DNA from: Tissierellia bacterium
Lineage (GTDB): Bacteria; Bacillota; Clostridia; Tissierellales; Peptoniphilaceae
Reading direction: 5' to 3'
NCBI GenBank assembly: GCA_030528125.1
Contig: JAUMZM010000003.1
Coordinates: 1-64,000, forward strand
DNA: 64,000 nucleotides
Shown: positions 26,579 through 35,057 of the stretch, one piece after another
Position numbering within the stretch: the first letter of the stretch is position 1
How the letters are laid out: each line of letters opens with the position of its first letter
Notes under the pieces: generated by a model
What the model was told of the DNA's origin: nothing
Seen by the model: the letters and a program-made list of their open reading frames with translations, nothing else
The model's database searches: none
Position numbers and translations under genes: made by a program

Positions 26579-28382
26579 TAAAATGTATGATGAAGATGTT
26601 ATAAAGGAAATAATTGATGAATTTAAGTCAATAAGTGAATCTCAAGATGGAATTATAACATTTAAACAATTTAATACATTTGAAGCTTTTGAAGATTTGG
26701 AAAGTGATCAAGTAAATTATATTCAATCACTTATTGTAAAACAGGGAATAGAGATAGAGGAAGAAGAAAGAACTGTTTTAGATGAAGATGAAAGAGTTAC
26801 AGATCTTGATGATGTAGACGATGATGTCGATGATATAGATGATGAAGATGATAAGGACGATAGTGACTCAGATGATTCTAAATCGAGTGTAGATAATATT
26901 ATAGGAATAAAGCTAGATGATCCTGTAAAAATGTATCTTAAAGAGATTGGAAAGGTTCCACTTCTTACAGCTTCAGAAGAAATATATTTTGCAAAGAAAA
27001 TGGAAGCTGGAAATATAGCAAATTCAGTTTTAAATGGAAGAAAATTAAGCAATAAGTCTAAGATGAAATTATCTGAGTTTGTATTTGAAGGAGATTTGTC
27101 ATTAACTGTAAAAATGGCAAGTGATAACTTGATAGAAGATGGATTTATATCAGATGATATAAAGACTAATCTTAAAGCAATTATGTCTATGGGAGAAGAT
27201 TTCTCTTCTATACTAAATCACAAGCTAGATAAAGAACAATTAGAAGAATTTAAAAATAAGATTGAAATTTGTAATATAGCCCAAAAATCAATCATGAATA
27301 AAGAAATTAGCATTAAAGAGGGAAATACTCTTTGTGATATATTTGACTCATTCGATAGAATGATAAATATAAAAGAAAAAGAAGAGATAAAAACCTATGT
27401 TTACATGTCATTTAAAGATATATTAAATAAAGCAATCAAAAATGATAGCTTAAAGACAAATGACAGAAATGTATTAGAAGATTTGATTTATTTTTCTGAT
27501 AAATCAAAACAAATCCTTGAAAATGAACCTCTTACAAATGATGACTATAATAAGATTGATGAATTAATAGAAAAAAGAGATCTATCTGTAAAGATACTAG
27601 AAGGCAAAGATTTAGATGGAAATGATATAAAATCACTTAAAAAGCTAAGTTTTGAAGCGAAAAGATCAAAAGAAAAGCTTGCTGAAACAAATCTTAGACT
27701 TGTAGTATCAATTGCAAAAAGATATGTCGGAAGAGGAATGAGCTTTCTTGATTTGATTCAAGAAGGTAACATGGGTCTTATGAAAGCTGTAGATAAGTAT
27801 GATTACAACAAAGGATTTAAGTTTTCAACTTATGCGACTTGGTGGATAAGACAAGCTATAACAAGAGCAATTGCAGATCAAGCAAGAACCATAAGAATAC
27901 CTGTACACATGGTAGAGACAATAAATAAGCTTGTAAGAGTACAAAGACAATTAGTCCAAGATTTGGGAAGAGATCCATCAAATGAAGAAATCGCACAATC
28001 GATGGGAATAGAAGTCGAAAAGGTACAAGATATAAGAAAGATAGCTCAAGAACCAGTATCTCTTGAAACGCCTATAGGTGAGGAAGAAGATAGTCATTTG
28101 GGAGATTTCATAGAAGATGATACAGCAGTGTCACCAGATGATGCAACAAACTACTCAATGCTTAGAGAACAGCTAAATGATGTATTAAACTGTCTAGGAG
28201 ATAGAGAAAAAAGAGTCCTACAGCTTAGATTTGGACTAACTGATGGAACTCCAAGAACATTAGAAGAAGTAGGCAAAGAATTTGACGTTACAAGAGAGAG
28301 AATTAGACAGATTGAGGCTAAAGCTTTAAGGAAACTAAAAGCACCTAATAAATCAGATAGATTAAAGGACTTTTTACAATGA
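26559..28382 (+). CDS. rpoD: Primary RNA polymerase sigma factor with a long internal insertion
   Basis: This is the housekeeping sigma-70 factor, 607 residues. Region 1.1 (1-60) is followed by an Asp/Glu-rich linker (67-106) and region 1.2 ([16 protein letters not shown], 121-136). Regions 2-4 are nearly identical to Sig[21 protein letters not shown] (375-394), [24 protein letters not shown], and the C-terminal helix-turn-helix ending RLKDFLQ. Between FAKKMEAG (151) and region 2.1 sit about 210 extra residues that Bacillus SigA (371 residues in total) lacks. The position matches the non-conserved region of proteobacterial sigma-70. The ATG follows AGGGGGA within dnaG; trmK overlaps the stop by four bases. 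Confidence 0.97.
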   Translation: MTNESNDKMYDEDVIKEIIDEFKSISESQDGIITFKQFNTFEAFEDLESDQVNYIQSLIVKQGIEIEEEERTVLDEDERVTDLDDVDDDVDDIDDEDDKDDSDSDDSKSSVDNIIGIKLDDPVKMYLKEIGKVPLLTASEEIYFAKKMEAGNIANSVLNGRKLSNKSKMKLSEFVFEGDLSLTVKMASDNLIEDGFISDDIKTNLKAIMSMGEDFSSILNHKLDKEQLEEFKNKIEICNIAQKSIMNKEISIKEGNTLCDIFDSFDRMINIKEKEEIKTYVYMSFKDILNKAIKNDSLKTNDRNVLEDLIYFSDKSKQILENEPLTNDDYNKIDELIEKRDLSVKILEGKDLDGNDIKSLKKLSFEAKRSKEKLAETNLRLVVSIAKRYVGRGMSFLDLIQEGNMGLMKAVDKYDYNKGFKFSTYATWWIRQAITRAIADQARTIRIPVHMVETINKLVRVQRQLVQDLGRDPSNEEIAQSMGIEVEKVQDIRKIAQEPVSLETPIGEEEDSHLGDFIEDDTAVSPDDATNYSMLREQLNDVLNCLGDREKRVLQLRFGLTDGTPRTLEEVGKEFDVTRERIRQIEAKALRKLKAPNKSDRLKDFLQ

Positions 28383-29062
28383 GAATAAAAAAACGTCTAT
28401 ATGAGATATCAAAGCTTGTAGAAAAAGACAAATATGTTATTGATGTGGGTACCGATCATGGGTTGGTACCCTTGTTTTTGGCAAAAAATAAAATAACAAA
28501 TAAAATTTTAGCTACAGATATATCGGAAAATTCACTAAATAAATTAAATTCAAAAGAGTTTGAGCCATACAAAGATATTATAGAAACGAAAGTGACCGAT
28601 GGATTTTGCGGTATCGAAAAAAGATCTAATCAGATAGCAATAATTGCAGGAATGGGAGCTATAACAATAATAGATATAATAGATAAAAATCTCTGTTTTG
28701 CAAAAAGCCTAGATTATATGATAATAGAAAGCAATATAGCAAATGAAAAGCTTAGAAAATACCTTAACGACAATGATTTTTGGATAGAAAAAGACTTTAT
28801 AGTATATGAAAAAGGAAAATACTATGATATTATGAAAGTGAAAAGTGGCAAGAAAGAAAACTACGATCTATCTGAAATTTATTATGGGAAAGATAATATT
28901 TGTAACAAGAATCCTTTGTTAGTAGAAAAGCTAGAAAAAGAATATAAAAAGAATCTGAAATTTAGAGAAGATATAATTAAAAATTCTAAATCAAAAGAGG
29001 GGCTAGATATAATAGAGGAGAGAATCAAAGCAATAGAGGAGGTTTATGATAAATGGAGATAA
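28379..29062 (+). CDS. trmK: tRNA (adenine-22-N1)-methyltransferase
   Basis: TrmK methylates N1 of A22 in bacterial tRNAs. The 227-residue protein is a Rossmann-type SAM methyltransferase with motif [15 protein letters not shown] (about residues 22-35) and the family's [11 protein letters not shown] and [12 protein letters not shown] segments. A C-terminal coiled-coil region follows. It starts in the rpoD stop codon overlap (ATGA), as in Bacillus, where yqfN follows sigA, and its end overlaps the Nif3-like gene by ten bases. Confidence 0.93.
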   Translation: MRIKKRLYEISKLVEKDKYVIDVGTDHGLVPLFLAKNKITNKILATDISENSLNKLNSKEFEPYKDIIETKVTDGFCGIEKRSNQIAIIAGMGAITIIDIIDKNLCFAKSLDYMIIESNIANEKLRKYLNDNDFWIEKDFIVYEKGKYYDIMKVKSGKKENYDLSEIYYGKDNICNKNPLLVEKLEKEYKKNLKFREDIIKNSKSKEGLDIIEERIKAIEEVYDKWR

Positions 29063-29814
29063 AAGATCTACTATATATGTTAAAAGAAAAGTATCCTTTG
29101 GAACTTCAAGAAGAATGGGATAACTCTGGACTTCAGTTTGGAAATATAAATAGAAAATTAGAAAATGTAATGATAAGTCTTGATCTTGAAATAGGAGCAA
29201 TAGAAAAGGCAATAGAAAATAATTGCAATCTTATAATAACTCATCACCCATATCTATTTAATGCTACAAAAAGAATTGATCTAAGAGAAACTTATTATAG
29301 AAAACTTGAGCTTTGCTTAAAAAATGATATAGCCTTATTTTCCATGCATACAAACCTTGATATTGCAGAATGTGGAGTAAATGATAATCTATGCAAAATC
29401 CTTGATATAAAAGATACAAATGTACTAGATAGCTCAGGTCTTGGAAGAGTTGGAAGAGTAGATGATATATCGGCATTTGAATTTTCTAAGAAAGTAAAAG
29501 AAATATTAGAAGCAAATGGCGTAATAATATATGGGGATAGAGAAAAGATATTAAAAGTAGTATCTGTATGTGGAGGATCAGGAGCATCATTGTTTGACAA
29601 AGCAATAGAGAAAAATAGCGATGCAATACTAACAGCAGATGTCAAATATCATGAGGCAATGGATGCAATAGAAAAGGGTCTTATTGTAATAGATCCAGGA
29701 CATTTTGCATCAGAAAACCATATAATCTATAAATTACAAGAAGAAATTGAGAGAATGTGTGATATAAAAACATATACTTTTTCTAAAACAGATAACTTTA
29801 GAGAATTTATTTAA
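29053..29814 (+). CDS. Nif3-like dinuclear metal-centre protein
   Basis: Nif3/YqfO proteins form toroid hexamers with a two-metal site. Their substrate is uncertain, with GTP cyclohydrolase I-like activity proposed for some. The 253-residue product has the conserved WDNSGLQFG near residue 23, the metal residues in ITHHPYLF and FSMHTNLD, and PGHFASEN near the C-terminus. It lacks the central PII-like insertion of the long form (Bacillus YqfO is about 370 residues). It is translationally coupled to trmK and ends the dnaG-rpoD unit just before the rnpB promoter. Confidence 0.92.
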   Translation: MEIKDLLYMLKEKYPLELQEEWDNSGLQFGNINRKLENVMISLDLEIGAIEKAIENNCNLIITHHPYLFNATKRIDLRETYYRKLELCLKNDIALFSMHTNLDIAECGVNDNLCKILDIKDTNVLDSSGLGRVGRVDDISAFEFSKKVKEILEANGVIIYGDREKILKVVSVCGGSGASLFDKAIEKNSDAILTADVKYHEAMDAIEKGLIVIDPGHFASENHIIYKLQEEIERMCDIKTYTFSKTDNFREFI

Positions 29815-29843
29815 TTTACAAATAAAAAGAATTATGGTAGAAT
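29815..29843 (+). promoter_or_regulatory. Promoter of rnpB
   Basis: TTTACA (29815-29820) and TAGAAT (29838-29843) are 17 bases apart. Initiation would fall near 29850, exactly where the P1 helix of the RNA begins. Confidence 0.75.
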
Positions 29844-29849
29844 AGCCCT

Positions 29850-30180
29850 TGGAGTAAATCAGATAATCGCGTAGCAATACGAGGAAAGTCCGTGCACCAC
29901 AGAGCAAGGAAGCTAAATAACGTTTAGTGAAGGCGACTTTAAGGATAGTGCAACAGAGATATACCGCCATTATGGCAAGGGTGGAAAGGCGAGGTAAGAG
30001 CTCACCAGAGAATTAGCGATAATTCTGCTATGTAAACCCCTTCCGGTGCAAGAGTAAGTAGGAGAAAAAAGATGGCTGCTCGTCATCTTCCAGAATGGTA
30101 ACTCGCTTGAATATACTGGTGACAGTATAACTAGATAGATGATTATCTAATACAAAACACGGCTTATAGATTTACTCTAA
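29850..30180 (+). ncRNA. rnpB: RNase P RNA (type A-like)
   Basis: The catalytic RNA of RNase P, which trims tRNA 5' leaders. The P1 helix forms from GGAGTAAATC (29851-29860) and GATTTACTCT (30169-30178). The universal CR-I block GAGGAAAGTCC follows at about 29881, then a GGTAAGAGCTCACC block, a GTAAACCCC block, and the closing ACACGGCTTATAG CR-V block. The internal architecture resembles the ancestral type A rather than the type B of Bacilli, which fits a clostridial-type Firmicute. Exact ends are inferred from P1 and the promoter. Confidence 0.95.
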
Positions 30181-30201
30181 AAATTAAAAAAATGTTTCCA
30201 G

Positions 30202-30322
30202 TGTAACATATGTAACAAATTCATAGTTTTTACACAAGAAAGTTTATATAAATTGGGAAAATTACAAAATTTACACAAAAAGTATCACAGAAATGTAACT
30301 TTTTGTGTAATTTTTTTGTAAC
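30202..30322 (+). promoter_or_regulatory. Cluster of TGTAA half-sites (candidate WalR binding region)
   Basis: TGTAAT-N5-TGTAAC (30306-30322) matches the WalR/YycF direct repeat consensus TGTWAH-N5-TGTWAH and ends five bases before the -35 box. Further half-sites are TGTAAC at 30202, 30211 and 30294, and reversed copies at 30230, 30261 and 30270. Two pairs have three-base spacing. The downstream gene is a wall hydrolase, the typical WalR target. The regulator itself is not in the window. Confidence 0.5.
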
Positions 30323-30327
30323 TTTTC

Positions 30328-30356
30328 TTGACTTTATTATTATAAAGACTTATTAT
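30328..30356 (+). promoter_or_regulatory. Promoter of the NlpC/P60 gene
   Basis: TTGACT (30328-30333) and TATTAT (30351-30356) are 17 bases apart, about 40 bases upstream of the start codon, with the TGTAA cluster just upstream. Confidence 0.8.
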
Positions 30357-30398
30357 AGATGTAGTTAATAATTATTAAGCCAAATATCGGAGGAAACA

Positions 30399-32180
30399 AT
30401 GGACAAGAAGAAATTAGGGACATCTGTTGGAATTATAGCGTCACTTGCTATTGGAGCAACAGCATATGGATCAGCAGTATCAAAACTAGACAACAATGAT
30501 AAGAATTTGGCTGATCAAATAAGTTATGAAAGCAAGGTTACTTCAGATACTTATAGAAAGTATGAGAACTTAGCCAAAAAATCAAAAGCAAGCTCAAAAT
30601 ATACAAATGACGTTAAAGGAACTAAAGTAGGAGGAGAGACTAAAGAAAAAACTCCTGTAAAAGCAGAAACTACAATACAATATGTTCCTGAAGAAGTAGA
30701 AGAACAACCAGTAGTAGAAGAAGAGCCTCAACAAGAAGCCATTTATGTAGTAAAATATGTAAATGTAGCAAGCTTAAATGTAAGAAGCGAGGCTAATGTA
30801 TATGATGATTCAAATATAGTAGATATCTTAGGCTATGGAGATGAAGTACAAGGTTATCTACAAGATGGTTGGGTTGTAACAAATGATGGTAACTACATAT
30901 TAGCAGATTACTTAGTTGATGAAAAACCTGAAATAGTAGAAGAAGAACCAGTCGAAGAAGAAGTAGTAGAAGAAGCTATTGAATACACAGGCTGGGTAAA
31001 TGTAGAAAGCTTAAATGCAAGAAGTGAAGCAAATGAAGAAAGTGATATAGTTTCAACCTTCACAAAAGGCGACAAATTATCAGGAGTTCTAAAAGACGGA
31101 TGGCTAGAAGTAACAAATGAAGATGGAAGCGTATTTTATGTAAACGCTAGTTACCTTGCAGATGAAGAAATAGAAAAGCCTGAAGTAGAACAACCTCAAG
31201 AACAAGAAGAGCAAGAGGAAGAAGTAGAAGAGCCTCAAGAAGAAACAGAAGAAGCTATTGAATATACAGGCTGGGTAGATGTAAATGCATTAAATGTAAG
31301 AACAGCACCTAGTACAGATAGTGACATAGAAACAGTTGTTACTAAAGGAGAAAAACTATCAGGTATTCTAAAAGGAGAATGGCTAGAAGTAAATCTCAAC
31401 GGAAAAACATTATATGTAAATGTATATTGCTTATCAGATACAGAAGTTGCACCAGATCCAGTAGTTGAAGAACAACCTCAAGAACAAGAAGAGGAAGAAG
31501 TAGAACAACCTCAAGAGGATTATGGTTATGAATATACAGGTTGGGTAACATCTGATCTTAATGTAAGAACAGGCCCATCAACAGATTATAAGAGATTAGG
31601 AACAGCTTATAAAGGTGATAAATTATCAGGAATTGTAAAAGATGGCTGGTTAGAATTTACTTATAATGGAAGAACAGCTTATGTAAGCTTTGATTTCTTA
31701 TCAGATACAGAAGTTGCACCAGATCCAGTAGTTGAGGAAGAAGAACCAACTTATGAAGAAGATAATCAAAGTTCAGATGTAGAAGGTCAATATAATCCAG
31801 GAGTATCTGCATCAGGATATGCAGTTGCAAGCCTTGCACAACAATTTGTAGGCTATCCTTATTCATGGGGATCAAGTGATCCATCTGTAGGATTTGACTG
31901 TTCAGGACTAGTTTATTATGTATATCAACAAGCAGGAATAACACTTAATAGATCTTCTTATGAACAATTCTATAATGGTTATTCAGTAGATATGAATAAT
32001 TTACAACCAGGAGACTTAGTATTCTTTAACTATGGTGGAGGAATAAGCCACGTAGGTATAATAGTAAGTTCAGATGGAACATACGTTCATTCTTCAAGTC
32101 CTGGAGTAGGAGTAGTATACGGAAATGTATATGATTCATACAATCAAAGTGTAATTGCTGGAGCAAGAAGAATATTCTAG
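30399..32180 (+). CDS. Secreted NlpC/P60 peptidoglycan hydrolase with four SH3-type modules
   Basis: The 593-residue protein has an N-terminal export segment (MDKKKLGTSV followed by a hydrophobic stretch to residue 26). Four bacterial SH3 modules follow (about 115-172, 196-253, 288-345, 378-434), separated by linkers of Glu, Pro, Gln and Val. The C-terminal NlpC/P60 cysteine peptidase domain (472-593) has catalytic C501 in FDCSG, H551 in SHVGI, and a third polar residue around H564. Such enzymes cut D-Glu to diamino-acid bonds in stem peptides, and the SH3 modules bind wall. An exact 39-base repeat links modules 3 and 4. GGAGG precedes the ATG, and it has its own promoter and terminator. Confidence 0.95.
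   Translation: MDKKKLGTSVGIIASLAIGATAYGSAVSKLDNNDKNLADQISYESKVTSDTYRKYENLAKKSKASSKYTNDVKGTKVGGETKEKTPVKAETTIQYVPEEVEEQPVVEEEPQQEAIYVVKYVNVASLNVRSEANVYDDSNIVDILGYGDEVQGYLQDGWVVTNDGNYILADYLVDEKPEIVEEEPVEEEVVEEAIEYTGWVNVESLNARSEANEESDIVSTFTKGDKLSGVLKDGWLEVTNEDGSVFYVNASYLADEEIEKPEVEQPQEQEEQEEEVEEPQEETEEAIEYTGWVDVNALNVRTAPSTDSDIETVVTKGEKLSGILKGEWLEVNLNGKTLYVNVYCLSDTEVAPDPVVEEQPQEQEEEEVEQPQEDYGYEYTGWVTSDLNVRTGPSTDYKRLGTAYKGDKLSGIVKDGWLEFTYNGRTAYVSFDFLSDTEVAPDPVVEEEEPTYEEDNQSSDVEGQYNPGVSASGYAVASLAQQFVGYPYSWGSSDPSVGFDCSGLVYYVYQQAGITLNRSSYEQFYNGYSVDMNNLQPGDLVFFNYGGGISHVGIIVSSDGTYVHSSSPGVGVVYGNVYDSYNQSVIAGARRIF
31430..31468 (+). repeat. 39-base direct repeat, copy 1 (NlpC/P60 gene)
   Basis: This stretch covers the end of SH3 module 3 and the start of its linker. 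It is identical to 31697-31735. The copies are 267 bases (89 codons) apart, exactly one module plus linker, so recombination would change module number in frame. Confidence 0.9.
31697..31735 (+). repeat. 39-base direct repeat, copy 2 (NlpC/P60 gene)
   Basis: Second identical copy, at the end of SH3 module 4 and its linker (LSDTEVAPDPVVE in both). Confidence 0.9.
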
Positions 32181-32189
32181 TAAAATACA

Positions 32190-32216
32190 GGGCTGTCTTA
32201 TGACAGCTCTTTTTTT
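32190..32216 (+). terminator. Terminator after the NlpC/P60 gene
   Basis: An 8-bp stem (32190-32197 with 32202-32209) with loop TTAT is followed by eight T. It lies only 13 bases before the next start codon, leaving no room for a promoter. Confidence 0.9.
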
Positions 32217-32228
32217 GTGAGGAAAGAT

Positions 32229-33029
32229 ATGAATATACTGGTCTCAGACCCTATAAAAAAAGAAATTATAAAAAAATTAGAAAATCATAATGTATCAAAA
32301 AAACTTCTTATTATATCGCAATCCCCCAATCCTTCTACAAGAAAGTATATAAAGTCAATAATAAAAAGATGTGAAGAATTTAATATAAATTATATAAATA
32401 AAGAATTTGATAAAGATGAAAATCACATAGATATATTAAACTATATAAATGAATCTAAAGATGTAGGAGGATATATTATAGCACAACCTGTAAGAGATAA
32501 TATAGATATATCTTATCTAAGAGAAAATATAGAATTAGAAGATCTCGATTGCTTTAGTTATGATTCTCTTGGAAAAGTAATGGATAAAAAAGAAGATAAT
32601 CTTCCGCAAACTGCAAGGTCAGTAATGAAATTTATAGACTATTACAATATAGATTTAGTTGGCAAAAAAGTTGCAATTGCAAATAGTACAAATGTAGTTG
32701 GAAAACCGCTTAGCATGATATTAAATAAGAGAAAGGCAACAGTTACTCTTCTTAATTCAAAGACTATGGATGAAATAAATACAATAAAAAATTCGGATAT
32801 ATTTATAAGTGCTATTGGTAAGGCAAATTACTTTGATAGTAGATATTTTACTGACAGACAATGTATTATAGATGTTGGGATTGATTTTAAAGGTGGAAAG
32901 ATATTTGGAGATATCAATCTAGAATCTATAAAAGATATGGATTTAGATATAATAACATATAGGAAGGGAGTAGGATCAATAACTACTTTATCTCTATTAG
33001 AAAGTTTTATTGATAGAAACAAAAAATAA
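32229..33029 (+). CDS. folD: FolD-like protein with altered active-site residues
   Basis: FolD is the methylenetetrahydrofolate dehydrogenase/cyclohydrolase. The 266-residue product spans the whole family, with NVVGKPLSMILN (155-166), ATVTLLNSKT (170-179) and IDVGIDFKGGKIFGDI. Key positions differ. In the YxxxK motif Tyr40 is kept but the catalytic Lys position is Ile44. The VQLP segment reads IAQP (84-87), the NADP-binding GRS reads NST (152-154), and PGGVGPMT reads RKGVGSIT (245-252). It could be an inactive or re-specialised paralogue. ATG 32229 follows GAGGAAAG; GTG 32217 overlaps that site. It follows a terminator, so its transcription start is unclear. Confidence 0.8.
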   Translation: MNILVSDPIKKEIIKKLENHNVSKKLLIISQSPNPSTRKYIKSIIKRCEEFNINYINKEFDKDENHIDILNYINESKDVGGYIIAQPVRDNIDISYLRENIELEDLDCFSYDSLGKVMDKKEDNLPQTARSVMKFIDYYNIDLVGKKVAIANSTNVVGKPLSMILNKRKATVTLLNSKTMDEINTIKNSDIFISAIGKANYFDSRYFTDRQCIIDVGIDFKGGKIFGDINLESIKDMDLDIITYRKGVGSITTLSLLESFIDRNKK

Positions 33030-33051
33030 AAATATATTTTAAATTTTTAAG

Positions 33052-33078
33052 TCTCTAGATTAGATCTAGAGATTTTTT
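33052..33078 (+). terminator. Terminator after the FolD-like gene
   Basis: A 9-bp stem TCTCTAGAT/ATCTAGAGA with loop TAG is followed by six T. Confidence 0.9.
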
Positions 33079-33176
33079 ATTTAGATAAACCTTCATTTAT
33101 ACTTAAAAATATTTAAACATTTAATCAATAAAATTAAATATTTGAAAGCATAAAATAAATTATATTTATATAAAAA

Positions 33177-33205
33177 TTGACTATATGAATTATTGATGTT
33201 ATTAT
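33177..33205 (+). promoter_or_regulatory. Promoter of the ABC transporter genes
   Basis: TTGACT (33177-33182) and TATTAT (33200-33205) are 17 bases apart. The rest of 33079-33237 is very A/T-rich and shows no gene. Confidence 0.8.
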
Positions 33206-33237
33206 ATAGATGAAATAAATATTATTGGAGGTTTTAA

Positions 33238-34152
33238 ATGTATGAAAAAGTGTTAGAAACAAATAATTTGACAAAAGAATTTGGAAAATTTAAAGCCGTA
33301 GATAGCATAAATTTAACTATTAAAAATAATTCCATATATGGATTGGTAGGAGAAAATGGCGCTGGGAAATCTACTCTTATGAGAATGCTTGCTGGATTAT
33401 CGAATAAGACAACAGGTAGTATAAAATTATTTGGAAATGAAGTTCAAAGAAGCTCCAAAGAGTTTAGAAAGGTCGGAAATCTCATAGAATCTCCAGCTCT
33501 TTATCCTAATTTAAATGCTTATGAAAATTTGAAAATAAAATGTTTAGCCTATGACATAAAAGATTCTAATCATATAGAAGAAATTCTTCAAATAGTAGGA
33601 TTAGAAGATGTTAAGGCAAAGAAAATCAAAAATTTCTCTTTAGGTATGAAGCAAAGGCTTGGCATAGCTATGGCACTTATTGGATTTCCCAAGATATTAA
33701 TATTAGATGAGCCTATAAATGGACTAGATCCTAGAGGAATCGTTGATATAAGAAATACTTTAAAAGAGATTAATCACAAATATAATATTACAATCTTAAT
33801 ATCAAGTCATATATTAGAAGAATTATCTAAAGTTGCGACGGATTTTGGGATAATTTCAAAAGGGAAATTGATAACAGAATTTAGTAAGGAAGATTTACAT
33901 AAAAATTGTGGTTTAAGAATAGAAATAATTACAAGAAATTTAAAAGAAGCTTCAAATATTCTTACAAATAATGGATATAAAAATATTATAATTGATAATA
34001 AAAAAATCATTTTAAATGATTATTTTGACAAGAGAAATATAATAAACAATTTATTGGTAAATTCTAAAATTGATGTGGAATCAATTTCCCTAGAGGAAAC
34101 AAGTTTTGAAGATTATTATATGGAGATGATAAAAAATGAAAAGAGCTATTAG
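33238..34152 (+). CDS. ABC transporter ATP-binding protein (BcrA/lantibiotic-immunity type)
   Basis: The 304-residue ATPase has Walker A GENGAGKST (about 40-48), a Q-loop region, the signature FSLGMKQRL (about 135-143) and Walker B ILILDEPINGLDP (about 158-170), then a C-terminal part of about 85 residues. It resembles the ATPases of bacitracin- and lantibiotic-resistance exporters, which pair with an ABC-2 permease, as here. The substrate cannot be told. GGAGG precedes the ATG. The permease starts inside its last codons (17-base overlap). Both genes are more A/T-rich than their neighbours and interrupt a run of housekeeping genes. Confidence 0.9.
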   Translation: MYEKVLETNNLTKEFGKFKAVDSINLTIKNNSIYGLVGENGAGKSTLMRMLAGLSNKTTGSIKLFGNEVQRSSKEFRKVGNLIESPALYPNLNAYENLKIKCLAYDIKDSNHIEEILQIVGLEDVKAKKIKNFSLGMKQRLGIAMALIGFPKILILDEPINGLDPRGIVDIRNTLKEINHKYNITILISSHILEELSKVATDFGIISKGKLITEFSKEDLHKNCGLRIEIITRNLKEASNILTNNGYKNIIIDNKKIILNDYFDKRNIINNLLVNSKIDVESISLEETSFEDYYMEMIKNEKSY

Positions 34153-34978
34153 TTTAGAATTATATAGACTTAGAAAAAATAAATATCCATGGATAATTAT
34201 AATAATTAGTAGCATTATGATAATAGGATCTGTTTTTATGACTACAGCAGATTTTAATTATTATATTAATAATAAAGGTGCATTAGAAGAGCTAAAACAA
34301 ACATTTGAACAAGTTAATTGGGGAATATATATAGGAAGTGTTATACCCAAATGGTGCGATATAGGATATATACCTATAACTGAATTATTTATGAGAAATA
34401 TTCAAAGCAAAATTTTGTTGATGTTTCAAACGATTTTTGTAATCTTATATATAGGAGAAGAGATAAAAACAAGTTTTTTGAAGAATTTAGCTTCAGCATT
34501 TCCGAAAAAAATAGAACTCATATTTGGAAAGTTGGTTACAATTGCTATATTTTGCTTTATGATTTTTTTGATAAATTTTTTAGTTATGTCCTTATCTTTT
34601 TATATTATGGAAGGATACTTGAGATTTGATAATATTGGATTATTTATAAAATATATTTTAACAGAATATCTTTTATATCTATCTTTTAGCGTAATTATAA
34701 TGCTATTAGCTTATTTAATAAGAAATTCAGCAGTTACCCTTTTAGTAGGATTGCTTGAATCAGCTGGAATATTACAAATAGTTGATAGCATAGTTCATAA
34801 TATATCTAATGGTTCATCTTTTTCTATAATGAATTATCTTGTATCTGGAAATATTGTGCTTTTATCTATTGAAAGTAGTGATGATTTATATATAAGATCT
34901 TTAATTATAGCGCTTATTTATCTTTTTGTATCTATATTTGCTAGTTTTATTATATTTAATAAGAAAGATATATATTAG
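34136..34978 (+). CDS. ABC-2 type permease, partner of the upstream ATPase
   Basis: The 280-residue protein has about six hydrophobic segments: one near residues 18-38, then groups at about 90-105, 125-155, 170-195, 200-220 and 255-275. A large loop follows the first segment. This is the pattern of ABC-2 permeases of the BcrB/LanE type. It overlaps the ATPase gene by 17 bases, so the two are translated together. The first segment follows MKRAISLELYRLRKNKYPW, a common start in this group. Transported compound unknown; no bacteriocin gene or two-component system is adjacent. Confidence 0.82.
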   Translation: MKRAISLELYRLRKNKYPWIIIIISSIMIIGSVFMTTADFNYYINNKGALEELKQTFEQVNWGIYIGSVIPKWCDIGYIPITELFMRNIQSKILLMFQTIFVILYIGEEIKTSFLKNLASAFPKKIELIFGKLVTIAIFCFMIFLINFLVMSLSFYIMEGYLRFDNIGLFIKYILTEYLLYLSFSVIIMLLAYLIRNSAVTLLVGLLESAGILQIVDSIVHNISNGSSFSIMNYLVSGNIVLLSIESSDDLYIRSLIIALIYLFVSIFASFIIFNKKDIY

Positions 34979-35057
34979 TAAATGATATTATTGATTTTTC
35001 TATATTATTTTTGATAATATCACAATTTAAAAGTAAAATTATTCTTAGAGGTTAATT

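Noticed and set aside
34981-35033. GATATTAT/ATAATATC inverted repeat after the ABC permease gene
   Set aside because: Arms are A/T-only, the loop is long (about 28 bases) and no T-run follows, so I did not call a terminator.
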